In this document: positions 34,245 to 42,810 of the stretch, in pieces | Layout: each line of letters begins with the position of its first letter | Numbering within the stretch: position 1 is the stretch's first letter | Assembly: GCF_035917235.1 (NCBI RefSeq) | Contig: NZ_CP108423.1 | Coordinates: 5,671,501-5,735,500, forward strand | Reading direction: 5' to 3' | Source of the DNA: Streptomyces sp. NBC_01294 | Lineage (GTDB): Bacteria; Actinomycetota; Actinomycetes; Streptomycetales; Streptomycetaceae | Length of the DNA: 64,000 nt | Made by a program: the position numbers and the translations under genes | The notes under the pieces: model-generated | Database searches by the model: none | The model's input: the letters and a program-made list of their open reading frames with translations, nothing else | Told to the model about the DNA's origin: nothing

Positions 34245-34891
34245 CGACCGCTGTCGCCGCCCTTCCCCGAATCCTCGGGCGGGCCCATCGTCGGGGCGGG
34301 CGTCACGGCCCCCTCGATCGTGGCCCGCAGGAAGAGGCGGGTGCTGCCCGGCTGGAAGGCGTGGGCGAAGACCTTGGTGCAGTAGTGCACGTCCTTGCCC
34401 TCGGGCGTGGTGACGTCGCCGGGGCACAGGCCGGAGAGCCGCATGTTCTCCCCGACGGTCTCGGGTTCCGGCAGCCCCAGCCGGGCGAACCGGTTCGAGG
34501 CAGGGTGCGGTTCCTGCGGGTGGATGTTGTCGACTGCCACCGCGCCGCTCTTGTTCAACGCCTCCAGGTACCGCTGCGCCTCGGCGTCCGTCACGGTGAA
34601 GACGAGCAGCCCCGTGTCGTACGCGGAGCCGGACTTGAACGCCGCCCGCCGGTCCGTGGCGGTGGGCGGTACGGGCAGTCCCATCACCCCGCTCATCCAC
34701 TCGGGGGTGGCGCCCACCGCCCAGCAGCAAGACTGCTCCTGCTGCACGAGGTCGTCCCACATCTTCACCCCGAGCAGCAGGAGCGCGGCATAGGCCACCC
34801 CGAGGAGCCCCGCCGTCACCCCGGCACCGATGAGTACCCGCCGCAGCCAGGTGGGCGGCCGCCGTCGCGGCTCCATGACCGAGCCTGCCAT
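34241..34891 (-). CDS. Membrane-anchored protein, third gene of WXG cassette
   Basis: 216 residues: short basic cytoplasmic start (MEPRRRPPTWLRR), one transmembrane helix (about 20-40), and an extracytoplasmic domain with Cys pairs (QSCCWAVG, GLCPGD, HYCTKV). No known family is recognised. It follows the large WXG-type gene by 25 bases and is co-directional. If the upstream protein is an exported toxin, a membrane-tethered outer domain is what an immunity protein against a periplasmic-side toxin would look like; this is inference only. The ATG at 34891 has GAGAGG 10 bases upstream. Confidence 0.6.
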   Translation of the reverse strand: MAGSVMEPRRRPPTWLRRVLIGAGVTAGLLGVAYAALLLLGVKMWDDLVQQEQSCCWAVGATPEWMSGVMGLPVPPTATDRRAAFKSGSAYDTGLLVFTVTDAEAQRYLEALNKSGAVAVDNIHPQEPHPASNRFARLGLPEPETVGENMRLSGLCPGDVTTPEGKDVHYCTKVFAHAFQPGSTRLFLRATIEGAVTPAPTMGPPEDSGKGGDSGR

Positions 34892-34916
34892 CGTCGTCAC
34901 GTCCTCTCGCCTTGTC

Positions 34917-36389
34917 CTACCGGTGCTCTCGCCCGGGATCGGTCCGCCCGCCGTCCCGCCCCGGATCGTCGGGGTCCGGGAGCGCGGCATCGTTCGACGA
35001 CGAGGAGCCCAGGTCGTACTGCTTGACCGAACTGCTCCCGGCCATGTCGTACTCCCGGGCGAGACCCACGACGTGCTGGCGGCCCATCTCTCCGTCCGGG
35101 ATCTCGAACTTGCCTATGGTGACGCCCTTCTTCTCATCCCAGTTGTACCGGTCCCACGCATTCACCTGGTATTCGAGGCCCACCACCGGCCTGCCGTAGT
35201 GGTCGGGGGTCACCGTGACGACACCAGTGACGTTCGACCGTGTCGACCCCACCGCGAAGAACCAGTTCGGATCCTTCTCCTCGTCGAAGCTGAAATCGGT
35301 GTTCCCCAACTCGACCGGGAGGGCGACGGGACGCCCGCCGCTCTGCGCGAACGCGTCCAACGCCTCTTTGCGCCAGGTGTCCTGCTCGTCCCGGATCATG
35401 GTGTCGATGTGCGTGCTGAAATCCTTGTCGTCCGACAGCATCTTGTCGACGGGCAGTTCCATCGGCGTGCCCGTGTTGCCGAGGTAGTGACCCATGTGCC
35501 GGGCGGCGTCGGTCGAACCGATGGTGTCGGCGCCGTAGATCAGCCCCCTCATCTTCAGCCGCGTCTGGTAGTCGCCGAAACCCGGGTCGTCCACGTCGTG
35601 CCGGCCTGACCCCCGGTCCGGGGCTGCGCGTTTGACCGTGGGGTTCAGGAGTCCGGCGGCGAGCAGGTCGTCGCGGTGCAGGCGCCACAACTCCGCCCGG
35701 GCATCCGGGCTGATCGACTGCCACAGGCGGCGCAGTTCGGCCTGCTCCGCCGGACTGGCCTTGGCACCGAGCGAGGCGAGTGTCATGGCGCGCGGGACCT
35801 GCTCCGGATCCAGCGAGGTGTACGTGGCGTGCCCGGCATTGTGCGGGTCGCCTCCGTGGCTCGCGCGCAGCGCGCGAACGGTGGCGGCGTCGACCTCCGC
35901 CGCGTGGGAGACCAGGCCGGTGAGGGTGTCCGCGTACCACTGCATCAGGTCTTTGGCCCGCTGGGAGGTGCCCCGCACGTCGCAGAACGTCTCGACCAGT
36001 CGCACGGTTCCGTCGCCCGGGTCGATGATGCGAAGGCCCAGGTCGGGCTCGGGTTTGTGGGAGGGGTCTCCCGCGCGGGCCTCGTCGGACAGCTTCTTGG
36101 CCTGTCGCTGGATCCGGGTGAGTTCCGCGTGCGCGTCCGTCAGGACGAGGTGGATGCTCTCGGCTTCCCGGCGGAGGTCGTCGAACTCCTTGGCGGTGCT
36201 GCGGACGAAGTCCCGGGTGACCGTGGCGTTGACGCCCTCCCACCGGGCGGCCTCGGACTTCCGCTGTAGACCGTCCGAGGCCTGGGTGCGGAGCTTTGCG
36301 AGTTCGGCTGCCGCGTTCTTCCAGTCGGTGGCGGCGGAAGCGATCTTACCGAGGTCCAGCTCGATGAGATCGGTATAGGTGAAGGTCAT
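34917..36389 (-). CDS. Large WXG100-like protein with uncharacterised C-terminal domain
   Basis: 490 residues. The first about 150 are helical and resemble an ESX/WXG substrate head (MTFTYTDLIELDLGKIASAATDWKNAAAELAKLR, then ARWEGVNATV with a W-x-G turn). A middle segment (about 160-300) has helical repeats with SPAEQAELRRLWQSISPDARAELW. The C-terminal about 180 residues form a distinct aromatic and acidic domain: NWFFAVGSTRSNVTGVVTV, QVNAWDRYNWDEKKGV and GRQHVVGLAREYDMAG. Head-linker-tail layout is that of actinobacterial type VII secreted effectors; I cannot name the tail's activity. It overlaps the small WXG-like gene upstream by 4 bases. Confidence 0.62.
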   Translation of the reverse strand: MTFTYTDLIELDLGKIASAATDWKNAAAELAKLRTQASDGLQRKSEAARWEGVNATVTRDFVRSTAKEFDDLRREAESIHLVLTDAHAELTRIQRQAKKLSDEARAGDPSHKPEPDLGLRIIDPGDGTVRLVETFCDVRGTSQRAKDLMQWYADTLTGLVSHAAEVDAATVRALRASHGGDPHNAGHATYTSLDPEQVPRAMTLASLGAKASPAEQAELRRLWQSISPDARAELWRLHRDDLLAAGLLNPTVKRAAPDRGSGRHDVDDPGFGDYQTRLKMRGLIYGADTIGSTDAARHMGHYLGNTGTPMELPVDKMLSDDKDFSTHIDTMIRDEQDTWRKEALDAFAQSGGRPVALPVELGNTDFSFDEEKDPNWFFAVGSTRSNVTGVVTVTPDHYGRPVVGLEYQVNAWDRYNWDEKKGVTIGKFEIPDGEMGRQHVVGLAREYDMAGSSSVKQYDLGSSSSNDAALPDPDDPGRDGGRTDPGREHR

Positions 36390-36787
36390 TTGACGTACCT
36401 GGCTATCTCTGAGACCGGCATGGCGCTGCCGTCCCGGCGGCGCAGGTCGGCTGCGATCCGCTCGTCGTCCGCGGCATGCGACTTCTTCGAGTAGTCGAGG
36501 TGGTTCGAGATGTGCGCGCACATCTGGAGCACCGTCTTGACCTGTGCCTCCCACGTGGACAGCGTGGTCAACAGTTCTGCACCCATGCCGAGGTCCCGGC
36601 CCGAGCATTCGGTGGCTGCCCGGCTGGTGGCGCCGGCCCCCGCAAGGTCGATCCGCTTGCGGAGCTCTCCGTGCAGCACGTACGCCTCGTGCCCCACGGC
36701 GCCGAGGTCGTCCTGCGTGACGACGAGGTCGTGTGCCGTCCCACTCGTCGTGGCCTTCGCGTCCGCCCACTCTTTATCGAATGTCAT
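36386..36787 (-). CDS. Small helical ESX-like partner protein
   Basis: 133 residues, predicted as a long helical hairpin: DKEWADAKATTSGTAHDLVVTQDDLGAVGHEAYVLHGELRKRI and TTLSTWEAQVKTVLQMCAHISNHLDYSKKSHAADDERI. It has no signal peptide. Such ~100-130-residue proteins pair with a larger WXG protein for type VII export. It directly precedes the large protein with an ATGA overlap, which fits stoichiometric co-expression. The classic W-x-G is replaced by STWEA, so the match is structural rather than by motif. Confidence 0.6.
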   Translation of the reverse strand: MTFDKEWADAKATTSGTAHDLVVTQDDLGAVGHEAYVLHGELRKRIDLAGAGATSRAATECSGRDLGMGAELLTTLSTWEAQVKTVLQMCAHISNHLDYSKKSHAADDERIAADLRRRDGSAMPVSEIARYVK

Positions 36788-36882
36788 GACATCCCCCGGA
36801 AGTTCGACTTGGTGATCACGCTAACAAAGAGGTGTGCGGGCCGAGCGGAGGACCGTCCCGGTGCGGCTGGTTCAATGGGCCG

Positions 36883-37275
36883 GTGATCGAGTACGTGTTC
36901 CTCGCCGGCGGGATCGCCGGGGCCGGGTGGCTGTTGCGGCGCAAGCACCGCGCGCGGGCGGCCGCCGGGCCCGTGCCCGGGATTCCCGGCATGGCCCGGC
37001 ATCCGGCCGGCCAGGGCCGCTGGAAGCCGGGACGGGTGTACGCCGAGGAGGGCGAGGCCCGCTGGGTCCCCCCGCGCGGCGCGGCCCTGCCGCTGCCGGG
37101 CGCCCGCGCCACCGGCCTGCGGGTCCCCTCTATCAAGGAGGGGATCTCCATCAACCCCGGCTCGCGGATCGTCACCTGCACCTACGAGGGCGGCGGGAGC
37201 ATCGAGATCGCCGTCATGCCGCTGGACGTCCGGGAGCTGCTGGAGGCCGTGCCGCAGGCGGAATCGTCGACCTGA
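36883..37275 (+). CDS. Small membrane-tethered protein of unknown function
   Basis: 130 residues. A single hydrophobic segment IEYVFLAGGIAGAGWLLRRKHR at the very N-terminus serves as anchor, with the basic end inside. The rest is a compact soluble domain ending in GISINPGSRIVTCTYEGGGSIEIAVMPLDVRELLEAVP, which looks like a beta-sheet followed by a helix. No family is recognised. The GTG at 36883 is the likeliest start; it is divergent from the WXG cassette. The stop codon is the first TGA of a CCTGA pentanucleotide array. Confidence 0.55.
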   Translation: MIEYVFLAGGIAGAGWLLRRKHRARAAAGPVPGIPGMARHPAGQGRWKPGRVYAEEGEARWVPPRGAALPLPGARATGLRVPSIKEGISINPGSRIVTCTYEGGGSIEIAVMPLDVRELLEAVPQAESST

Positions 37276-37315
37276 CCTGACCTGACCTGACCTGACCTGA
37301 CCTGACCTGACCTGA
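37271..37315. repeat. (CCTGA)9 pentanucleotide microsatellite
   Basis: Nine perfect CCTGA units followed by degenerate CCCGA and CCTGG. It lies between convergent genes and overlaps the stop of the left one. Runs this long are prone to slippage. Confidence 0.9.
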
Positions 37316-37332
37316 CCCGACCTGGCCTGCGG

Positions 37333-38208
37333 CTAAGGATTCCGCCCCGGCTTCGCGCGCGCCCTGTGGGGCCGTTCGCAGGCCTGGAGCACACCGCCGA
37401 GCGAGAAGCACAGGGCGCCGGTCAGCGTCCCCCAGTTGGCGATGTCGGCGCTGACCAGGTCCCCGGTGGCGGGCCGGGTGAAGGCGGCCAGTGCCGAGAG
37501 CATGAACAGCACCGACCCGAGCTGGTTCACCGCGACGACCCACCAGCCGAGGCTGCGCGAGCGGAAGCAGGGCCGGGGCCGGTGGCAGATCTCGACGAAC
37601 GCCAGATGGCCCGACGCGAGGAAGAGCACGCATCCGACCATGTCGGGCGTCCAGATCAGCCGGTTGGCCTGCTGAACGGTGAGTCCCTGCAGGAAGGAGT
37701 CCAGCAGGTTGACGCCGAACACGAGCGTCCCGACGAACAGCACGAACGTGCTCAGCCAGTCCAGGCGCATCGGCTCGTACCCCCACCACCTCCAGCCGGC
37801 CGTCACCAGCCGGCCGCCCCCCGGTGAGTGGCGGGGCGCGTTCAGCACCTGCAGGAGCGAGACGTAGCCCCCGGTGTTGAAGAACAGGCCCCCGGCGAAG
37901 TAGATCCCGGCACTCTCGACCGCGTTGCCCGAGCCGAACTGGGACACCGCGGCGCCGAGGGCGAAGAGGGCTCCGCCGATGACGAACGCACCCGAGGCGA
38001 CGGCGTTGAGCCGTCGCAGGCGGCCGATGGCCTCGGGATCGGCGGTCGAGGTCCTGGTGACCGTGTCCCCGGGACCGCGGACCGCGAGGGCCCCGAGCCT
38101 GCGCGCGAGCCGCGACTCCCATACCACCGTCTCCCCTTCGGGGTGGTGCCACGTGCGCCGGGTGGTGAACGGTCCTGCGCCTTCGGCGCGCTCCTCAGGC
38201 TGTCCCAC
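37333..38208 (-). CDS. YrhK-like multi-pass membrane protein
   Basis: 291 residues. A soluble N-terminus (about 1-60, with TWHHPEGETVVWESRLARRLG) precedes about seven hydrophobic segments, several of which share the pattern FxxGxxxFxxGxxxxL seen in YrhK domains (SGAFVIGGALFALGAAVSQFG, YFAGGLFFNTGGYVSLLQVL, MVGCVLFLASGHLAFVEICHRP, WGTLTGALCFSLGGVLQA). The function of the family is unknown. The GTG at 38208 is the only sensible start before the neighbouring gene but lacks a clear ribosome site. The family call is tentative. Confidence 0.6.
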   Translation of the reverse strand: MGQPEERAEGAGPFTTRRTWHHPEGETVVWESRLARRLGALAVRGPGDTVTRTSTADPEAIGRLRRLNAVASGAFVIGGALFALGAAVSQFGSGNAVESAGIYFAGGLFFNTGGYVSLLQVLNAPRHSPGGGRLVTAGWRWWGYEPMRLDWLSTFVLFVGTLVFGVNLLDSFLQGLTVQQANRLIWTPDMVGCVLFLASGHLAFVEICHRPRPCFRSRSLGWWVVAVNQLGSVLFMLSALAAFTRPATGDLVSADIANWGTLTGALCFSLGGVLQACERPHRARAKPGRNP

Positions 38209-38273
38209 GGCCCGAGCGTAGTCCCGTGCGCGGCGCCCGAACGCACGCGAAACGGACTTTCCGTCGACGGTCC

Positions 38274-39284
38274 CTAGCTGTTGAGCTCCGCCAGGACGCG
38301 CAGGGTGTGGGGGTCCGGGGCCGTGAGGAGGAGGTCGGTGACCGGGCCCTTGCGCCACAGCTCCAGGCGTTCGGCGATCCGCTCGCGGGGGCCGATGAGG
38401 GAGATCTCGTCGGCGAACGCGTCCGGGACGGCCAGGACGGCCTCTTCCTTGCGCCCGGCGAGGAACAGCTCCTGGATGCGGCGGGCCTCCTCCTCGTAGC
38501 CCATCCGGGCCATCAGGTCGGCGTGGAAGTTGCGGGCCGCGTGGCCCATGCCGCCGATGTAGAAGCCGAGCATCGCCTTGACCGGGAGCAGTCCCTCGGA
38601 GACGTCGTCGCAGACCTTGGCGCGGGCCATCGGCGCGATCATGAAGCCCTCGGGTACGTCCGCCAGCGAGGCCTGGTACACGTCGGTGCGGGTCGGCGAC
38701 CAGTACAGGGGCAGCCAGCCGTCCGCGATCCGTGTCGTCTGGGCGATGTTCTTCGGGCCCTCGGCGCCCAGCAGCACCGGCAGGTCCGCGCGCAGCGGGT
38801 GGGTGATGGGCTTGAGGGGCTTGCCGATGCCGGTGCCGTCCTCGCCGCGGTACGGGTGGCTGTGGAAGCGGCCGTCCAGTGCGACCGGGCCCTCGCGGCG
38901 CAGCACTTGGCGGATGACGTCGACGTACTCGCGGGTCGCGGTGAGCGGGCTCGCGGGGAAGGGGCGCCCGTACCAGCCCTCGACCACCTGCGGCCCGGAC
39001 AGTCCGAGCCCCAGCATCATCCGGCCGCCGGAGAGGTGGTCCAGGGTGAGGGCGTGCATGGCGGTGGCGGTCGGGGTGCGGGCGGCCATCTGGGCGATGG
39101 CGGTGCCGAGGCGGATCCGCGAGGTGTGCGCGGCGATCCAGGTCAGCGGGGTGAACGCGTCCGAGCCCCAGGCCTCGGCGGTCCACACCGAGTCGTAGCC
39201 GAGGTTCTCGGCCTCGGTGGCGAGGTCGAGGTGGGCCGGGTTGGGGCCGCGGCCCCAGTAGCCGAGTGCGAGTCCGAGGCGCAT
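38274..39284 (-). CDS. F420-dependent LLM-class oxidoreductase
   Basis: 336 residues of the luciferase-like TIM-barrel family. N-terminal MRLGLALGYWG, the barrel strands YDSVWTAEAWGSDAFTPLTWIA and IRLGTAIAQMAARTPTATAMHALTLDHLSGGRMMLGLG, and the later PVLLGAEGPKN are typical of actinobacterial F420 enzymes. It should transfer hydride between F420 and an organic substrate in the cytosol. Proteins of this subtype occur in mycobacterial steroid regulons; here the only steroid link is the CTGAC-type palindrome 42 bases upstream, shared with fadE34 and maoC. ATG 39284 has GGAGGG 7 bases upstream. Confidence 0.82.
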   Translation of the reverse strand: MRLGLALGYWGRGPNPAHLDLATEAENLGYDSVWTAEAWGSDAFTPLTWIAAHTSRIRLGTAIAQMAARTPTATAMHALTLDHLSGGRMMLGLGLSGPQVVEGWYGRPFPASPLTATREYVDVIRQVLRREGPVALDGRFHSHPYRGEDGTGIGKPLKPITHPLRADLPVLLGAEGPKNIAQTTRIADGWLPLYWSPTRTDVYQASLADVPEGFMIAPMARAKVCDDVSEGLLPVKAMLGFYIGGMGHAARNFHADLMARMGYEEEARRIQELFLAGRKEEAVLAVPDAFADEISLIGPRERIAERLELWRKGPVTDLLLTAPDPHTLRVLAELNS

Positions 39285-39325
39285 GCAGGTGCCCTCCGCG
39301 ATGCGGGTGCCGTGACCGACCGAGA

Positions 39326-39340
39326 CTGACGGTGCGTCAG
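39326..39340. promoter_or_regulatory. CTGACG-GTG-CGTCAG palindrome upstream of F420 oxidoreductase
   Basis: A perfect 15-base palindrome with 6-base arms. It is the most symmetric copy of the element also found at 15787, 51730 and 56650. No KstR box accompanies this copy. Confidence 0.7.
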
Positions 39341-39408
39341 GTGACTGTAGGGCAACGGCCTCCCGCCCGGAAGGGGCGGAGTCCTAGGCTCCATCGGCCG
39401 GGACACAG

Positions 39409-39448
39409 CGCAGCGGCCCCCCGCCCGGAAGGGCGGGGGGCCGCTGCG
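39409..39448. terminator. Perfect 18-bp GC hairpin with GGAA loop
   Basis: CGCAGCGGCCCCCCGCCC pairs base for base with GGGCGGGGGGCCGCTGCG around GGAA. It lies just after the 3' end of the minus-strand gene ending at 39465. There is no U-run, which is common for Streptomyces terminators. Confidence 0.8.
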
Positions 39449-39464
39449 TGCGCGGGAGCGGAGC

Positions 39465-40283
39465 TCAGCCGCGCTGGATGCCCGAGGTGTCGTTCAGGAC
39501 GCCGCGGCGGCCGTCCTGGGTCTGGGCGACCAGGGTGGCCGCGCCGCGCTGCTCGACCGCCAGGTACCAGGTGCCCGGGGCGAGTTCGGCGATCTGGGTG
39601 GGGGAGCCGTCCTCGGCGAAGAGGGGGCGGGCCACCGGGACCGCGAACCAGAACGGGGTGAAGTCCGCCGCCGGGGCGGGCGCGGGAGCCTGGTGGGCGT
39701 CCTGCGGACCCGGGCCCGGGGCGGGGGTCGGCGTCGGGGTGCCGCCGTACGGCGGGACCGGCTGCGGGGTGGAGCCGTACGGCTGCTGCCCGCCCGGGTA
39801 GCCGTACCCGGCGCCCGGCTGCGGCTGGCCCCCGTACGGCGGGACGGCGGCGGGCTTGGGGTCCGGCACCAGCTGGCCGGCCAGCGCCGGGACCTTGGCG
39901 CTGAACAGGGCCACGCCGGCCAGCGCCAGGGTGGCGAGGAAGGCGAGGATGGCGCCCGCGCCCAGGTCGAACAGTTCCGGGCACTTGATCAGGGACCACA
40001 GCGCGGACCAGGCGGCCGAGACGGCGAGCACGCTGCCCCACGCCGCCAGCGGCAGGCCCAGCACCTTGCGCGTCTCGGGCTGGAAACGCCCGGCGATCAA
40101 CAGCCCGGCGGCGATGAGGCCGACCAGGAAGACGCTGGGGAGCACCAGGGAGCCGGCGGCGTTCCATGCGCTGGGCATGTCCACACCTGTGGCGGAATAG
40201 AAATCGAGGAACGAGGCGATGAACAGCAGCGCCGCTGCTCCGATCACCACGCCGTCGCCTCGAGTGAGGGAGCGGATGTTCAC
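39465..40283 (-). CDS. DUF5336-type membrane protein
   Basis: 272 residues. The first about 130 contain four transmembrane helices (DGVVIGAAALLFIASFLDFYS, SVFLVGLIAAGLLIAG, LAAWGSVLAVSAAWSALWSL, GAGAILAFLATLALAGVALF). A Pro/Gly/Tyr-rich region with PPYGG repeats follows (about 145-205), then a C-terminal soluble segment FTPFWFAVPVARPLFAEDGSPTQIAELAPGTWYLAVEQRG that looks like a small beta domain. The N-terminal half and Pro-rich tail fit DUF5336 proteins of Actinobacteria, whose role is unknown. The GTG at 40283 has AAGGA upstream. Confidence 0.72.
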   Translation of the reverse strand: MNIRSLTRGDGVVIGAAALLFIASFLDFYSATGVDMPSAWNAAGSLVLPSVFLVGLIAAGLLIAGRFQPETRKVLGLPLAAWGSVLAVSAAWSALWSLIKCPELFDLGAGAILAFLATLALAGVALFSAKVPALAGQLVPDPKPAAVPPYGGQPQPGAGYGYPGGQQPYGSTPQPVPPYGGTPTPTPAPGPGPQDAHQAPAPAPAADFTPFWFAVPVARPLFAEDGSPTQIAELAPGTWYLAVEQRGAATLVAQTQDGRRGVLNDTSGIQRG

Positions 40284-40432
40284 GTCTTAGGTGTCCTTCT
40301 CGGTCTCGGTCGTCTCGTGGTGCCGCGGTCGCAGATCGTTCTGCAGCGGGGCGGGCGGCACCATGGTACGGAGGTTCTCCGCGACCGAGAGGATCGGGGC
40401 GGCGAGCAGCCCCGGCGGGACTCCCGAGGGGA

Positions 40433-41428
40433 CTACCCGCCCAAGAAGCCGACGATGCCGTCCGCGATGCCCTGGGCCGCCTTCTGCCGCCACTCCGGAC
40501 TCGTCATCTGCGCCGCGTCCTTGGCGTCACGCATGTTGCCGCATTCGATGAACACCTTGGGCCGAGTTGACAGGTTCAGTCCGCCGAGGTCGTCGCGGAC
40601 GACCAAACCGGTGCCGCCGCCCAGGTAGTTGGCGGGGGCGGATCCGGTGGTGCGGGCGAAGTTCCCGGCGATCCGCTCGCCGAGCTCGCGGGAGGGTCCG
40701 ACGATCTTCGCGGTGTCCGCTGCGCCGCTCTTGACCTTGGCCGGGAGGATGACGTGGAAGCCGCGGCTGCCCGCGGACACGCCGTCGGCGTGGACCGAGA
40801 CGACGGCGTCGGCGTTCGCCTCGTTGCCGATGCGGGCGCGCTCGGTGATGCAGGGGCCCCACGGGCGGTCGGCCTGGTGGGTGAGGACCACCTTCGCGCC
40901 CTGGGCCTCCAGGGCGGCCCGCAGGCGCTGGGACACGTCGAGGGTGAACTCCGCCTCCATGTAACCGGAGTTGGTGGTGGTGCCGGTGGTGTCGCACTCC
41001 TTGCGGTTCGTGCCGATGTCGACCTGCTGGTTGATCTCGTCGGTGTGCTTGAAGTTGCCGGTGTTGTGGCCGGGGTCGATGACCACGGTCCGGCCGGTGA
41101 GCGAGCCCTTGGCGGGAGCGGCGGCCACGGGCGTGCTCGCGCTCGCGGTGGGACTCGTACTCGGGCTCTGGCTCGGGGTGGCGCCGGGCTTCGCGTCCCG
41201 CTGGCCCGGCGACAGGGCCGAGTGCGAGGCGGGCAGAGGAGCCGGCCGGGGCTGCTGCCCGTCCGGCCCGGCCCCGGTCATCACCTGCGTCAGCACCCAG
41301 CCCGCCAGGCAGGCCGGGGCGAGCGCCGCGACCCCGACGACGAGCGTGGAGCGTCGGGTGAACCAGGGCCGGTCCGGGCTGACCGAGGAGCCGGACTCGG
41401 GGGGCGGGGGGCTGTGGTCTTTGCGCAC
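40433..41428 (-). CDS. N-acetylmuramoyl-L-alanine amidase (Amidase_3)
   Basis: 331 residues: N-terminal membrane anchor (about 24-48), Pro/Ser spacer (about 52-105), then a zinc amidase domain. Metal ligands are His in VVIDPGHNTG, Glu in YMEAEFTLD and His in SVHADGV; the catalytic Glu is in VFIECGNM. It cleaves the bond between muramic acid and the stem peptide, outside the membrane, in wall turnover or cell separation. The GTG at 41428 starts a protein with typical twin-Arg-free anchor. It is divergent from the AraC-type regulator. Confidence 0.88.
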   Translation of the reverse strand: MRKDHSPPPPESGSSVSPDRPWFTRRSTLVVGVAALAPACLAGWVLTQVMTGAGPDGQQPRPAPLPASHSALSPGQRDAKPGATPSQSPSTSPTASASTPVAAAPAKGSLTGRTVVIDPGHNTGNFKHTDEINQQVDIGTNRKECDTTGTTTNSGYMEAEFTLDVSQRLRAALEAQGAKVVLTHQADRPWGPCITERARIGNEANADAVVSVHADGVSAGSRGFHVILPAKVKSGAADTAKIVGPSRELGERIAGNFARTTGSAPANYLGGGTGLVVRDDLGGLNLSTRPKVFIECGNMRDAKDAAQMTSPEWRQKAAQGIADGIVGFLGG

Positions 41429-41567
41429 GCCGCGATGCTAGACCGCTGCGCGGCCGCCCGGCCGGTACTGGGCCATCAGAGGGCGCGGTGGGCTTATATG
41501 AGAGGCCCGTCACTCCCCTGGCCGCTAGATTCCGGAATTCACCTCAAGTTACCGGGGAGTTGGGTTC

Positions 41568-42572
41568 ATGTCCGGCATCAGCGCAGTGGGTCCGGAGGCC
41601 GAGAACGCAGACCGGGGCCTCCTCTTCCGGGGGAGCGACGTCGAGGAGCTCAGTGACCTGATACGCGTGCGGTTCGCGCCCCATCGATTATCGGTCCTGG
41701 ACGATCATCCGCTCGACGGCTGCTTCCGGCGTCTGCACGAAGGGGCGGTCGCGATCTACGAGCTGGGGTACGGCTCGGAGGTCGACATCACGCCCGAAGC
41801 ACCGCTGGACTTCTACAACATCCATGTCCCGCTCGCAGGCGGCGGCGCCGTCACCGTGAACGGGAAGACGCTCTCCTCCCCGCTCAGCATCGCGGGACCG
41901 GAACAGAAGCTGACGATGCGCTGGAGCCACGACAGCGTGAACCGGTCCCTGATCATCCCGCGCCAGGTCGTCGACCAGGCCCTCGCCGTCCGGCTCGGCG
42001 ACCAGCCGCAGAAGCCCCTGGACTTCGCTCCGGTCTTCGACGACCGGGCGGACCCGGTGACGGCGTGGCTGAACGTGGTGAAGCACTTCGCCGAATTCGC
42101 CGACTCCGCCCTCGCCGCCCGTTCGCCACTGGCGATCCGGCACTTCGAGCAGCTCCTCGTGAACGGCCTGCTGGACGCACAGCCCCACATGCTCAGCGAG
42201 GCGGTGGCGGGCCACGGCTGCGTCGCCCTGCCCAGTGCCGTACGGCGTGCGGCGGTCTTCTGCGCCGAACACGCCGGCGAACCCGTATCGGTGGCCGACA
42301 TGGCGCAGGCCGCCCGGGTCGGCGTCCGGAGCCTGAGGGAGGGCTTCCGGACGCACATGGACACCACTCCGCTGGCGTATCTGCGCAGTGTGCGGCTGGA
42401 CCTCGCGCGCCGCGACCTCCTCGCGGTCGCCGAAGGCCGTGTCTCGCAGACCGTCACCGATGTGGCGCTGCGCTGGGGTTTCACGCATCTCGGCCGCTTC
42501 ACCGGACACTATCGCAAAGCCTATGGGGAGACCCCTTCGCAGACGGTGCGCAGCGCCCACCCGGTCCGGTGA
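41568..42572 (+). CDS. AraC-family transcriptional regulator
   Basis: 334 residues. The N-terminal cupin-like sensor domain (about 30-200, with YNIHVPLAGGGAVTVNG) is of the AraC_binding_2 type. The C-terminal DNA-binding domain has two helix-turn-helices (VSVADMAQAARVGVRSLREGFRTHMDTTPLAYLRSVRLD and TVTDVALRWGFTHLGRFTGHYRKAYGETPSQTVR). These regulators usually act on aromatic-compound or stress genes; the target is unknown. ATG 41568 follows GGGGAG. The lectin gene 239 bases downstream on the same strand could be a target. Confidence 0.85.
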   Translation: MSGISAVGPEAENADRGLLFRGSDVEELSDLIRVRFAPHRLSVLDDHPLDGCFRRLHEGAVAIYELGYGSEVDITPEAPLDFYNIHVPLAGGGAVTVNGKTLSSPLSIAGPEQKLTMRWSHDSVNRSLIIPRQVVDQALAVRLGDQPQKPLDFAPVFDDRADPVTAWLNVVKHFAEFADSALAARSPLAIRHFEQLLVNGLLDAQPHMLSEAVAGHGCVALPSAVRRAAVFCAEHAGEPVSVADMAQAARVGVRSLREGFRTHMDTTPLAYLRSVRLDLARRDLLAVAEGRVSQTVTDVALRWGFTHLGRFTGHYRKAYGETPSQTVRSAHPVR

Positions 42573-42810
42573 CGCCGGAGGGCAGGGCTCTCCGCTATCC
42601 GGAAACGTGTCCGCGCCCTGCCGAAAGCGGATAGCTGCACGACTTGTGCCAGGGCCATGCTGTGGTCCTGTCGGCCCGGACCACGGCCGACGGTACACGC
42701 GACGCATCTCCTGCGGGCCACGTTCACAGGTGCCCGGCCGGATGCCTCGGGCCGCTGACAGCGGCTGTTTCCAGACCGGATTCACACCAGCAAACGGGGA
42801 GAACCTCTTC

